DNA of 64,000 nt from Lentimicrobiaceae bacterium (GTDB lineage Bacteria > Bacteroidota > Bacteroidia > Bacteroidales > JALOCA01). Position 1 is the first letter of the stretch. Each line of letters begins with the position of its first letter. The DNA is taken from NCBI GenBank assembly GCA_023227965.1, contig JALOCA010000014.1, forward strand, positions 6,798 through 70,797. The letters are read 5' to 3'. The position numbers and the translations under genes were made by a program. This document shows, piece by piece, positions 55,869 to 64,000 of the stretch. The notes beneath the pieces were generated by a model, which was given only the letters and a program-made list of their open reading frames with translations, was not told the DNA's origin and did not search any database.

Positions 55869-56111
55869 CGGGGCTGCCAGATTGTGTGCCTTTTATATAA
55901 AAATCATTAGTTAAGTTAATAAGTCCAATATATTGTCCAGTTATCAGATAACACTTTGTATATTCATTTTCATCTAAATCATTTGGACAAACCTTGCTGA
56001 GCGTAATTTGTAATCCCCACCTCAGCCTTATAAAATTTGTACTTTTCTCTTTCCATTTGTTTTATTTTGCTTTCTTCCTTTTTATTCTGCGGAAAAACAA
56101 TTTCAGCTATG

Positions 56112-56138
56112 TTCCGAGCGGAATTGCAAATTCCGCTC
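56112..56138. repeat. Left arm of gene-flanking inverted repeat
   Basis: Contains the hairpin GAGCGGAATT-GCA-AATTCCGCTC. Its reverse complement recurs at 56912-56937 on the other side of the 219-residue gene. Confidence 0.8.
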
Positions 56139-56193
56139 AGCCGGGGGCTGCCATATGTTATAGCAATTTTTATTTATCATTAATACCTAATTC

Positions 56194-56853
56194 TTAAATG
56201 TTTGATTGTTTTTCATCTAATGCTATTCTTGCTTGTTCATTTATACCATCAAAATAATTGATTAATTTTATCATATTATTTTTTAGATTTTTTAATCCAA
56301 TTGTAATTTGAGGTAATGAATAATTTACTTCATTATTCCCACGATTTGGTTTGTTAAAGGGATAACGAAATGAATAAGAGCCTTTATCCAAATTATCAAT
56401 CTCTGAAATCATATTTTCAACTGCATTATTTGTTTCAATACAATCGTTTTTTAAATTTTCATCATAAGAAATATAACGCTTTTCGATTTTAGGTCTTAAA
56501 TCTTTCCATAAATCGATTAAAGAATGTTCAGTTGGAAAGCCAATTTCATCTGAAAAACTATTTCCATCTGTAATGTTTTCAAAACGAATTGTATCTTTAA
56601 TAATAATTTCTAAATGATGCCTAAATAGAAAAACAATAGGATAAATTAAACTATCTAATTTTAACCAATTTATTTTATTATCGTTTAAAAGTTTATCTAA
56701 CAATTCTATCGAAGCGTTTTTGTATCCTTCTGCAATTAAAAATAATGCTTGGTCATTATTTAGCCCTTTTGTCATATTTATTGAAGAATAATCATAATTC
56801 ATTCCTGACTTTTCTTGAAATAATTTATCTGTTATTTTTAATTTTTCTTCCAT
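56194..56853 (-). CDS. Hypothetical protein in a repeat-bounded cassette
   Basis: A 219-residue, AT-rich protein without signal or membrane segment. Helical prediction dominates. An IYPIVFLFRHHLEIIIKDTI segment near residues 66-85, an HSLIDLWKDLRP segment near 110 and SFRYPFNKP near 163 give a pattern I have seen in unassigned proteins of accessory regions, but I cannot name a family. The gene is enclosed by 10-bp inverted repeats (GTTATAGCAA at 56157 and its complement at 56866) and by longer ones outside, suggesting transfer as a unit. Confidence 0.65.
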   Translation of the reverse strand: MEEKLKITDKLFQEKSGMNYDYSSINMTKGLNNDQALFLIAEGYKNASIELLDKLLNDNKINWLKLDSLIYPIVFLFRHHLEIIIKDTIRFENITDGNSFSDEIGFPTEHSLIDLWKDLRPKIEKRYISYDENLKNDCIETNNAVENMISEIDNLDKGSYSFRYPFNKPNRGNNEVNYSLPQITIGLKNLKNNMIKLINYFDGINEQARIALDEKQSNI

Positions 56854-56911
56854 AAATTTTTTTATTTGCTATAACTTTTATAAGCTCTGACAAAATGATC
56901 CCCCCTGCCTC

Positions 56912-56937
56912 ACGGAATTTGCAATTCCGCTCGGAAC
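56912..56937. repeat. Right arm of gene-flanking inverted repeat
   Basis: CGGAATTTGCAATTCCGCTC plus GGAAC is the reverse complement of the left arm at 56112-56138. Confidence 0.8.
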
Positions 56938-57015
56938 GCTAGAAAATTTGCACTTTTCTCTTTCCATTATTTATTTTATAGTTGTTAACGGCATTGTTTT
57001 CCCGCTCATTGTTGT

Positions 57016-57090
57016 TTTCAAATCTTCAAATCATCTAATCTTCAAATTAACTAATTTTCAAATTTTCAAATCATCCAATTTTCAAATCAA
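57016..57090. repeat. Short degenerate tandem TTCAAAT repeats
   Basis: About five copies of a TCTTCAAATCATCTAA-like unit of roughly 16 bases, directly downstream of the 227-residue hypothetical gene's stop. Confidence 0.7.
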
Positions 57091-57092
57091 TT

Positions 57093-57776
57093 TTAAACTG
57101 GAGGCTTAGCGTCGCCTACTTCTTCATTTTTCTTGTGCCAGCCGCCTATTACTCTTGCATTGGAATATTCGAGATAGAAATCGGGATGACTTTCTTTGTA
57201 TATCAGCATCATTTTATCCAAACGTTCATCGAGCAGGGTGTCGCATTCGTCGTACAACACCAGCATTTCTTTCCTGATGCTTTTATCTGCCTTGCGCACT
57301 TCGCGAGGGGCTGAAATCAGTTCATCGAAAGCTGAAGTATATTGGTTCAATATGGTCAATTGGTTGGCGGGCATGTTATAGGCAAGCAATTTATCCAAAA
57401 TTGGTTCGGCTGCTTTGCTTATGCCTGCGCAACGGTTGTAAATTTCTATTTCGTTGCCTTTGGCTAATTCGCTTTTGGTGAAATCAAATTTTGCTTTCAA
57501 GCCTGAGTCTTTTATCTGGCTGGCATAGGCTGTGCCTATTCCGCTTACTATCAGTGCAGCCCCAAGCATCTTCTGGCACATTTGTTTTTTTTCTTCGCTT
57601 ACGCTTTGCGATCCTTTCAAACTCAGACCTTTTTCGTCTATTTCCTTCATATTGGCGTCAAGGTTGTTTATCTCTGTTTTAAATGGCTCGGATGTATCCC
57701 ATATGGCTCTATATCCAAATAATACTGCCAGTAAATTACGATACATTTTCAGTTTTCTTACTAATAGATCTTTCAT
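57093..57776 (-). CDS. Hypothetical helical protein
   Basis: A 227-residue soluble protein, mostly predicted helix. A short hydrophobic stretch AALIVSGIGTAYA occurs near residues 72-84, and charged heptad-like segments follow up to about 200. The amino-terminal start MKDLLVRKLKMYRNLLAVL resembles a group of Bacteroidota hypotheticals that sit next to tandem repeats; here the 21-bp array lies about 370 bases upstream. It ends in a Pro/Val tail. No function can be assigned. Confidence 0.6.
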   Translation of the reverse strand: MKDLLVRKLKMYRNLLAVLFGYRAIWDTSEPFKTEINNLDANMKEIDEKGLSLKGSQSVSEEKKQMCQKMLGAALIVSGIGTAYASQIKDSGLKAKFDFTKSELAKGNEIEIYNRCAGISKAAEPILDKLLAYNMPANQLTILNQYTSAFDELISAPREVRKADKSIRKEMLVLYDECDTLLDERLDKMMLIYKESHPDFYLEYSNARVIGGWHKKNEEVGDAKPPV

Positions 57777-58149
57777 AATAAAATTTTTTAAAAAAATTAA
57801 TAAAAATGGTTATTTGTATTCTTTTTTAATGGATTAAAAAATTTCTTCATAAAATTAATACTTTTCCCTTAATAATTATTCTCACTTATGCAAAAAAAAA
57901 TTCATTTTTTTAAAATATTTTTCATTTTTTAACATTATAATCACATAATCAATTTGATATAAGTTAATAAAGAAATGATTTTTTTCTTTTTGAATAAATA
58001 TTTTTTTTTGAACTGAATAATTTATGATTTAAAAATGATATAAAACCCGTTTATAATATTACAAATAGCCATGCCGGGGTATAAATAGCTCTTTTGAGGT
58101 TTATAAAATAATCTTGTCAGGGATTTAAAATCCTGACAGGATTTAATGA

Positions 58150-58530
58150 AATCTGAACAGATATTCTGAAACCTATTTGAACAGTTCTAAAATCAATTGA
58201 CAAATTCTAAAACCTATTTGAACAGTTCTAAAACCTATTTGAAATGTTTTAATATCTATTCACTTATTCTAAAACCTATTTGAAATCTGCCACTATGTCT
58301 TTGCAAGCATCTAAAACCTATTCAAAATGTTTCAAAATGAATTCAAAATGTTTTAAAACCTATTTCAAATGTTTTAAAATCTATTCATCTATTCCAAAAC
58401 CTATTTGAAATCTGCCACTATGTCTTTGCAAACATCTAAAACCTATTTAAGATGTTCTAAAACTGATTCAAGATGAGCCCAAATTCATTCAAAATAAGGC
58501 TAAATATATTCAAGATGATGTAAAATGGAT
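58150..58530. repeat. Degenerate 21-bp tandem repeat array
   Basis: About 17 units of a CCTATTTGAAATGTTCTAAAA-like 21-mer, with a higher-order copy of about 125 bp (42-base blocks at 58271 and 58396 differ by a single base). The rest of 57777-58655 is AT-rich and holds no gene that I can see. The 7-codon period hints at a coding origin, but stops and 20-base units break every frame. Confidence 0.8.
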
Positions 58531-58655
58531 TTAAAGAAACATCAAATAAATTTTAGCGACAATAATCAAATTCTATTAATGTCTCTTGATTTTTAACCAA
58601 ACGTAAAACCGAAAACTACAAACTTGAAAACGAATAACCAGCATCTTGAAACTCT

Positions 58656-60158
58656 CTATAATCTTGTAACCTTGTATTTGGCTTCACGCTGATTTGCTTT
58701 TCTGATCCATTCGGGGATGACAATCTTTTTAAACTCGGCTTTTTCTTTGTGCAGTTTAGCCATATCCAGCCCGATAAGTTTCTGTGCCTTTTCCTTGGTG
58801 GTAATGTCGGGGTAGGGGATATCTTTGTTAATACCGTGTTTCATCAGCACTTTGGCAAGCAGCAGACGTGCCTGCTGGGCTTTTTCAATAGAATGGCCAA
58901 GCATACGTGCAAGCTCCAGCGGAGCATGGAATGAGTTGCCATGACCAGCAGCAGCGTAATCCCATCTCCATTGCGACTGGCGGATGAGTTGCAACACGGG
59001 TTTCATCTCGGCTTCGGTGGCTCCGGCATCCCAGGCAGCTTTGGCTTCCATGTGTGCACGCACCAGCAGCTCTTCGGCTTTGTCGCGCACTTCTTTCACC
59101 TTCTTCTGGCGGTCGTAAACATTCTGCCGCAGTTCTTCTTCACTTTCGCGATGACAAACCTGGCAGGAGTTGGCAATATTATTCAGCGGACTTTGTATGT
59201 GATGGTCGGTAAATTTCTTTCCGCCTGTGGCGTAATAAGGCATATGACAATCGGCACACGAAACGCCACGCTGGGCATGAATTCCTGTCATGAATACTTC
59301 ATAATCCGGATGCTGTGCTTTCAGCATAGGTGTATGGCTGAGGGAATGTGTCCAGTCGGTGAAGTTGGATTCGTCATAATATTTCTCCACAGAATCCACC
59401 GTAAAGCCTTTGTCCCAAGGGAAGGTGAGATATTTTTCGGATCCTTTAAAATAATATTCCACATGACATTGTGCACATACCAACGAACGCATCTCTTCCT
59501 GAGAAACTTTAGTGATATCTTTTCCGCGGCGTTCAAAAGCTTCAATGAGTGCCGGACGGGAGATGCGCAGGTTCATCGTTTGTGCATCGTGGCAGTCGGC
59601 ACAGCCTATCGGGTTTACGATTTCGCTCCCCTTGCTGTTCCATTTCCCTTTATAGAAGTTGGCAATGCCGTTTTGACTCATCAAGCGTGGCACATCCGGA
59701 CTCTTACAAGTCCAGCAGGTGTTGGGTTGTGAACCGGAAGTATCGGAAAGGGAAGCCCCTGTGCGCAGGGTATTCCGGATGTCGTCAATAGCATACCAAT
59801 GTCCCCGGCTTTGGCTGTATTCTTTTGAAAATGCGTAACCAGCCCAAAGTACTACTAAGCGGGGGTCTTCTTTCAGCATATCAATGGGCGCATTGCCGTT
59901 GAATAAACTCCGGAATGAAGTGTCGGACGTTTGTTGCCAGCTTTGATATTCCGAAGGAAAGTTTTCGCCCCAAATGGCACTTCTTGGTTCCATTTGCGAC
60001 ATTTTTACCACTGGTTTGTAGGCATAAACGGCTTCTGCTCTTCTTTCCATGATAGAAGAAGCCAACAATCCAAGCAAAAATACTACGATGATGGTGATAC
60101 CAAACAATCCCCAGCCTTTCCAGGGTTTTTCTTTGATTTGCTGCGCTAATGGTTTCAT
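58656..60158 (-). CDS. nrfA: Cytochrome c nitrite reductase NrfA
   Basis: A 500-residue pentahaem enzyme reducing nitrite to ammonium with six electrons. A membrane or signal helix lies at residues 16-36. The catalytic haem site is CWTCK at 148-152. The other four haems bind at C186-H190, C228-H232, C301-H305 and C332-H336, all CxxCH. A QSWQQ segment precedes them and later HNP/HGN-type histidines (AAGHGNSFH) serve as distal ligands. It works outside the inner membrane with NrfH. It is the last gene of the minus-strand nitrogen-oxide module. Confidence 0.96.
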   Translation of the reverse strand: MKPLAQQIKEKPWKGWGLFGITIIVVFLLGLLASSIMERRAEAVYAYKPVVKMSQMEPRSAIWGENFPSEYQSWQQTSDTSFRSLFNGNAPIDMLKEDPRLVVLWAGYAFSKEYSQSRGHWYAIDDIRNTLRTGASLSDTSGSQPNTCWTCKSPDVPRLMSQNGIANFYKGKWNSKGSEIVNPIGCADCHDAQTMNLRISRPALIEAFERRGKDITKVSQEEMRSLVCAQCHVEYYFKGSEKYLTFPWDKGFTVDSVEKYYDESNFTDWTHSLSHTPMLKAQHPDYEVFMTGIHAQRGVSCADCHMPYYATGGKKFTDHHIQSPLNNIANSCQVCHRESEEELRQNVYDRQKKVKEVRDKAEELLVRAHMEAKAAWDAGATEAEMKPVLQLIRQSQWRWDYAAAGHGNSFHAPLELARMLGHSIEKAQQARLLLAKVLMKHGINKDIPYPDITTKEKAQKLIGLDMAKLHKEKAEFKKIVIPEWIRKANQREAKYKVTRL

Positions 60159-60353
60159 ATAAAGTTAGAATTATGAGTTGAAAAGAATGAGTTTATGACT
60201 TGATTTTATTAATTTTTTATATATAATGATGTCGGCTGATCAATAAAAATTATATTAGCTTCCGATAATAGTTCCAGCCAATAAGATGTTTCGTTGCATT
60301 CTTCCAATATACCTAATTTAGAAATAAAATTTGGTACCGAACATTCTACACTC

Positions 60354-60980
60354 TCACTTTGCATTTCTTTTTCTTTTAAATTCAGACTTTATTTCTTTCT
60401 TCAGCCAATCCGGTACCGGACTTTCCGGTCTTGGTGCAAAGGCATAGGGTGTACTTGCCAGGCTGTGAACTCTTCCGTGGGGTGTTTCGCGATGACATTC
60501 CCAGCAGAGGCGTTCTTCCTCTTTTTCCTCCTCTTCAGAATCTTTTCGCAATACCGAAGCTACCAGCATTTTTTCGTTGTCAACGGCATCTGTGTGGCAA
60601 CGTTCGCAGTTTTCCTTAATTACTTTTATGCTTGCCTCTTTGGCATGGATTACCTGTGGCTCGGCACGCAAAGTAAAGATAGAAGCGTGGTATAAGCCGT
60701 CTTTGGCTTTAAAAAAATATTTGTTGAAGACGTTGTTATGCGGAACGTGGCATTCGTTGCAATTGGTGATGTGTTTGTGAGAGCTATGCGACCAGGTTGC
60801 ATATTCTGGCGTCATGATGTGGCAGTTAACGCATGCCTGCGGATCGTCGGAAAGATAAGACCATGCTCTGGAAGTGTAAAAAATATAAGCGGAGAAACCT
60901 GTAAAAATCCCCAATGCAATAATCACAGGAACACGCCATTGAGGAGGAGGGGTAAAAATTTGGATAATTTTCTTGATCAT
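60354..60980 (-). CDS. nrfH: NrfH, membrane quinol-oxidising tetrahaem cytochrome
   Basis: A 208-residue NapC/NirT-family protein. One amino-terminal helix (about 15-37) anchors it. Four haem motifs are present: CVNCH, CNECH, CERCH and CWECH. Spacing and the HxxH-rich WSHSSHKH segment fit NrfH. It oxidises menaquinol and passes electrons to NrfA. The start at 60980 (MIKKIIQIF) is preferred; an ATG five codons upstream is possible. It lies 195 bases before nrfA. Confidence 0.92.
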   Translation of the reverse strand: MIKKIIQIFTPPPQWRVPVIIALGIFTGFSAYIFYTSRAWSYLSDDPQACVNCHIMTPEYATWSHSSHKHITNCNECHVPHNNVFNKYFFKAKDGLYHASIFTLRAEPQVIHAKEASIKVIKENCERCHTDAVDNEKMLVASVLRKDSEEEEKEEERLCWECHRETPHGRVHSLASTPYAFAPRPESPVPDWLKKEIKSEFKRKRNAK

Positions 60981-61109
60981 ATACCTGTGATGCAAAAACT
61001 ATTGAATTATTGAATGTAATTCAGTACTTCATATACCGCAAATATATGCAATTATTTCAATTCTCTATTGAAATCTATTAATTTAATACCGGTTTGAAAG
61101 GTGAAAAAA

Positions 61110-61448
61110 TTAATGAGCAAGAAGTTTAATTACAAGAACTTTAAAATCCTTTTCCGATTTGTTTTCCAGCCCTCGTTGTGTACCTGAAGCAACGCGAGTG
61201 CACGAATTGGCTTCCAGCAGACATTGTTCTTTATCGCAATCAAGCATTGCTTCACCTTCTATGGCATAAAATACTACGTCGAAAGGATTGCTGTGTGCAG
61301 GGATGATTTTCCCGGGTTGCAGGGTAAGATGGATGACTTCCACATCTTGACCTTTCCACATGATTTTACCATTAATATCCGTCGGAACCGATGAAGCTTC
61401 TTTTAGTTTTGTAATTTGCATGGGGAAAAATGTTGGATTATTTAGCAT
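61110..61448 (-). CDS. Small cupin-fold protein (downstream copy)
   Basis: A protein of 112 residues (or 103 if the ATG at 61421 is used). It has a single cupin domain: PGKIIPAHSNPFDVVFYAIEG gives the first motif with one His, and a CTRVASGTQRGLENKS stretch the second. Metal-binding residues are reduced compared with enzymes, so a sensing or binding role is possible. Its start overlaps the end of the BFD-like gene, so the two are translationally coupled. Confidence 0.8.
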   Translation of the reverse strand: MLNNPTFFPMQITKLKEASSVPTDINGKIMWKGQDVEVIHLTLQPGKIIPAHSNPFDVVFYAIEGEAMLDCDKEQCLLEANSCTRVASGTQRGLENKSEKDFKVLVIKLLAH

Positions 61449-61617
61449 TTATTTCATCGAGTATTGACTGAATATCATCAATACATCCGCCACAAACTGT
61501 TCCGGCAGTAGTTTCTTCCTGGACTTGTTCTACGGTGGTAAGGTTCTTTTCGCGGATAGCATTAACTATTGTTCCTTTTGTAATTTCGTTGCAAGTGCAA
61601 ATTATTTCGTCTTCCAT
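61438..61617 (-). CDS. BFD-like [2Fe-2S] ferredoxin
   Basis: A short gene of 59 residues found by direct translation. It begins MEDEIICTCNEITKG and has C7-x-C9 and C42-x2-C45, the C-x-C...C-x2-C pattern of bacterioferritin-associated-ferredoxin ([2Fe-2S]) domains also found in NirB and NasA. It would carry one electron. It lies between two cupin genes, 5 bases after one and overlapping the other, inside the hcp-nrf module, so it may serve Hcp as redox partner. Confidence 0.85.
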   Translation of the reverse strand: MEDEIICTCNEITKGTIVNAIREKNLTTVEQVQEETTAGTVCGGCIDDIQSILDEINAK

Positions 61618-61622
61618 TTTCT

Positions 61623-61952
61623 TCAGGATTTTATCATGGTGAGTATCATCTTGAAATTTTCCATAGCTTTAACCGCATGTGGGTTATTTGCCGGCATAAT
61701 TATGCTGTTTCCTGTTTCCAGAAAATGCGATTTTCCGTTGATGATAATTTCAGCTTTGCCATCAACAACTTGAACCAATGCATCAAATGGAGCTGTATGT
61801 TCGCTGAGTTCCTGTCCTTTGGCGAAAGAAAAAAGGGATACATTTCCGGTTTCTTTCTTCATGATGGTTTTGCTTACGATAGCATCCGAAGCATAATCTA
61901 TGATGTTGCCGAAGCTGAAAATGGTTGCTTTATCAAATTCTTTGTAATCCAT
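61623..61952 (-). CDS. Small cupin-fold protein (upstream copy)
   Basis: A 109-residue single-domain cupin. The first motif region, GQELSEHTAPFDALVQVVDG, has His and Asp, and the second, MPANNPHAVKA, has one His. The pattern matches small cupins often found near anaerobic redox genes. It follows hcp by 130 bases and precedes the BFD-like gene by 5 bases. Confidence 0.82.
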   Translation of the reverse strand: MDYKEFDKATIFSFGNIIDYASDAIVSKTIMKKETGNVSLFSFAKGQELSEHTAPFDALVQVVDGKAEIIINGKSHFLETGNSIIMPANNPHAVKAMENFKMILTMIKS

Positions 61953-62082
61953 GTTTTTAGTTATTGAGGAATTAGTTATTAAGAGATTATGTTATTAGTT
62001 GGCATTGATTTAGAGTTAAGTTGTTGTTGAGCAAATAGTATATACGCTCCATAGCCCAACAACAAAATAACTAATTAACCAA

Positions 62083-63735
62083 TTAATTAAGGAATAATTT
62101 CATGTCTTCGTCCACGGTGGTGATTCCGGCAATGCCGAAGTTTTCTACCAGTACTTTGGCAACATTTGCCGAAAGAAAGCCTGGCAGGGTAGGACCGAGG
62201 TGAATGTTTTTCACTCCCAAATAAAGTAGTGCAAGTAAAACTATCACAGCCTTTTGTTCGTACCATGCAATGTTGTAGGCAATTGGAAGTTCATTTATAT
62301 CGTTCAACTGGAATACTTCTTTCAGTTTAAGGGCAATGAGAGCGAGGGAGTAACTATCGTTGCACTGTCCGGCATCCAGTACGCGGGGAATTCCGCCTAT
62401 GTCGCCCAGGGGCAGTTTATTGTAACGGTATTTTGCACAACCTGCGGTAAGAATAACTGTGTCTTTCGGTAGTTTTTCGGCAAATTCGGTGTAATAGTTG
62501 CGGTCTTTCATGCGTCCGTCGCAACCAGCCATCACAAAGAATTTACGGATAGCTCCTGATTTAACAGCTTCTACTACTTTGTCTGCCAAAGCAAATACTT
62601 GTTCATGAGCAAATCCGCCAACAATTTCTCCGGTTTCAATTTCGGTAGGAGGAGCACAGGTTTTAGCATGGGCTATAATCCCCGAGAAGTCTTTTGTTTT
62701 ACCGTTTTCACGGGAAGGGATGTGTTTGAAGCCAGGGAATCCGGCAGCACCTGTGGTGTAAACCTTGTCTTTGTAAATTGCATTAACCGGTGGAGGTACA
62801 ATACAGTTAGTTGTAAACAAGATGGGTCCATTGAAAGTTGCAAAATCTTCTTTCTGATGCCACCAGGAACTGCCGTAGTTTCCAACAAAATGTTTGTACT
62901 TTTTAAAGGCAGGATAGTAATTTGCGGGAAGCATTTCACTGTGTGTGTAAACGTCCACGCCGGTACCTTCAGTTTGAGCAAGCAGTTCTTCCATATCTTT
63001 AAGGTCGTGGCCGCTGATAAGGATACCAGGATTATTCCTTACACCAATGTTCACTTTGGTGATTTCCGGATTTCCATAGCTTGTGGTATTGGCTTTGTCG
63101 AGTAAAGCCATGGCGGTAACTCCCATTTTTCCGCATTCCAAAACCAGGGCTACCAACTCGTCAGCATTCAGCTTGTTGTTAAGTGTTTGTACGAGCCCGT
63201 GTTGCATAAAAGCGTAGAGTATAGGATCTTCGTAACCTAAATTATAGGCATGTTCGGCATAAGCAGCCATCCCTTTGATTCCGTAAGTGAGGAGTTCGCG
63301 TAACGAACGGACATCTTCATTTTCGGTAGCAAGTACGCCCACCGATTTTGCTTTTTCTTCCATGGCTTCCACCGTATCTGCCTGCCAGGTTACGCAGTCG
63401 TGCGGAGGCAGTGATAAGCTAACGCCAGCTTTTTCAACAGTTTCTTTCATCTTAGCGCGCAATGCAAAAGCTTCTTTAATTCTTTTTACAAAAGCTTCGC
63501 GATCAAAATTGGCATTGGTAATAGTAGTAAACAGGCTTTCCATCACAAAATGGTTAACCTCTGCATTTTCTATTCCAGCCTGACGGGCAGCAACGCCGTA
63601 GGTTGAAATTCCTTTCAGCGTGTACATCAGAAGGTCCTGAAGATTGGCAACATCTTCGGTCTTTCCGCAAACTCCTTTTAAGGTACAGCCGGTTCCTTTG
63701 GCTGTTTCCTGACATTGAAAACAAAACATACTCAT
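62083..63735 (-). CDS. hcp: Hybrid cluster protein Hcp
   Basis: A 550-residue hybrid cluster protein, known as a hydroxylamine reductase in vitro and a high-affinity NO reductase in some bacteria. The amino-terminal cysteines C5-x2-C8-x8-C17-x5-C23 bind a [4Fe-4S] cluster, the anaerobe (class I) pattern. Hybrid-cluster ligands are seen in [36 protein letters not shown] and GQCNDSYS. It is cytosolic. It is transcribed toward the cupin/BFD/nrf genes and is preceded by a 4Fe-4S protein gene. Confidence 0.96.
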   Translation of the reverse strand: MSMFCFQCQETAKGTGCTLKGVCGKTEDVANLQDLLMYTLKGISTYGVAARQAGIENAEVNHFVMESLFTTITNANFDREAFVKRIKEAFALRAKMKETVEKAGVSLSLPPHDCVTWQADTVEAMEEKAKSVGVLATENEDVRSLRELLTYGIKGMAAYAEHAYNLGYEDPILYAFMQHGLVQTLNNKLNADELVALVLECGKMGVTAMALLDKANTTSYGNPEITKVNIGVRNNPGILISGHDLKDMEELLAQTEGTGVDVYTHSEMLPANYYPAFKKYKHFVGNYGSSWWHQKEDFATFNGPILFTTNCIVPPPVNAIYKDKVYTTGAAGFPGFKHIPSRENGKTKDFSGIIAHAKTCAPPTEIETGEIVGGFAHEQVFALADKVVEAVKSGAIRKFFVMAGCDGRMKDRNYYTEFAEKLPKDTVILTAGCAKYRYNKLPLGDIGGIPRVLDAGQCNDSYSLALIALKLKEVFQLNDINELPIAYNIAWYEQKAVIVLLALLYLGVKNIHLGPTLPGFLSANVAKVLVENFGIAGITTVDEDMKLFLN

Positions 63736-63783
63736 GGTAATTTTAGATTTAAGATTTAAGATTTTTTATCACATTAGTATTTT

Positions 63784-64000
63784 TTATAACCATTCTTCTT
63801 TCAGTACTTCTCCCTGGATACTTACAATTATTTGCTTTACAGTAATTTTACGCTCTGCTTTAAGTAGTGCAAGTTGTACCATTTGCATTAATCCGCTGCA
63901 GCATGGCACTTCCATCATCATAACTGTAAGAGTATTTATTTGGGATATACTTATCATTTCTGCTATCTTTTCTATGTATGATTCTTTGTTGGAATCCAGT
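63784..64000 (-). CDS. C-terminal part of a 4Fe-4S protein associated with hcp
   Basis: The last 72 codons of a gene that runs off the window. The visible tail contains VMMMEVPCCSGLMQMVQLAL, a C-C-x-G pattern I know from the C-terminal domain of two-cluster ferredoxin-type proteins next to hcp. The final residues are GEVLKEEWL. The iron-sulfur part lies beyond the edge. It stops 48 bases before hcp. Confidence 0.7.
   Translation of the reverse strand, partial: LDSNKESYIEKIAEMISISQINTLTVMMMEVPCCSGLMQMVQLALLKAERKITVKQIIVSIQGEVLKEEWL

Larger units (their letters stand above)
55204..56193. other. Repeat-rich gene-free stretch
   Basis: About 1 kb without convincing genes. It contains at least four imperfect palindromes built on TGAGCG...CGCTCA-like arms (near 55491, 55744, 55992 and 56112), a 105-bp direct repeat pair and a 32-bp palindrome. 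These look like dispersed intergenic repeats or cassette boundaries. Confidence 0.6.

Noticed and set aside
58150..58530. Possible CRISPR array
   Set aside because: Units are contiguous 21-mers with no unique spacers, and they are degenerate.
58941..59732. A 263-codon open frame on the plus strand
   Set aside because: It lies antisense within nrfA, whose five haem motifs are intact; it has no family resemblance.
62021..62067. TTGTTGTTG/CAACAACAA stem between hcp and the cupin gene
   Set aside because: Long loop and low-complexity arms; could be an attenuator, but support is too thin.

Overview
The window looks like a chromosome segment of an anaerobic Bacteroidota bacterium, probably of the Bacteroidales. 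The evidence is moderate to low GC, recurrent TAnnTTTG promoter elements typical of that phylum, families common in it (DUF58, DUF6580, GH92, Mpl, SpoIIE-linked [FeFe] hydrogenase genes, tandem rhomboids after mutL) and a metabolism built on [FeFe] hydrogenase and nitrite ammonification. No phage, insertion sequence, CRISPR array or rRNA is visible.

Left part (1-28.7 kb): mostly housekeeping and carbohydrate genes in short transcription units. These are a DUF58 protein, a NodB-like secreted protein, a divergent YchF GTPase, a decayed FtsX/MacB-type permease, a multi-PAS histidine kinase and an aminotransferase. They are followed by a secreted mannosidase pair (GH2 beta-mannosidase and GH92 alpha-mannosidase), an alpha/beta-hydrolase-like protein, a membrane LytTR regulator, Mpl, an APS-reductase-type CysH, tRNA-Arg(ACG), a lipoprotein amidohydrolase, a DUF6580 membrane protein, a GroES-like protein, and mutL followed by two rhomboids and an endonuclease/exonuclease/phosphatase-fold protein.

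Centre (28.65-42.36 kb): a hydrogen-metabolism superlocus. One strand carries ferredoxin-like protein, H-cluster/PAS sensor and SpoIIE phosphatase. The other carries hydC-hydB-hydA (electron-bifurcating-type NADH/ferredoxin [FeFe] hydrogenase), an H-cluster protein fused to a histidine kinase, a lone receiver, a receiver-histidine kinase, rex, ribF and an MBL hydrolase, with short gaps or overlaps. The divergent intergenic region holds two tandem palindromes matching the Rex operator pattern TTGTTA-N6-TAACAA, just upstream of the hyd promoter. The layout suggests that catalytic hydrogenase, two kinds of hydrogenase-derived sensor and the NADH/NAD+ sensor form one control unit.

Right-centre (42.4-53.3 kb): two GT-C-type membrane glycosyltransferase-like proteins (one with TPRs) with a stranded dockerin-like fragment between them, an ABC-F protein, a 1638-residue protein made of two complete UvrA2-like halves, and a tRNA-Glu(CTC).

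Accessory stretch (53.3-58.6 kb): small, poorly known genes (membrane protein, DUF3795, methyltransferase, two hypotheticals) separated by repeats. The repeats include 105-bp direct repeats around a perfect 32-bp palindrome, nested inverted repeats framing one gene, short tandem TTCAAAT repeats, and a degenerate 21-bp array.

Right end (58.6-64 kb): a minus-strand nitrogen-oxide module, in transcription order: 4Fe-4S protein (cut by the window end), hcp, cupin, a BFD-like [2Fe-2S] protein of 59 residues, cupin, nrfH and nrfA. It would reduce nitrite to ammonium and deal with NO or hydroxylamine.
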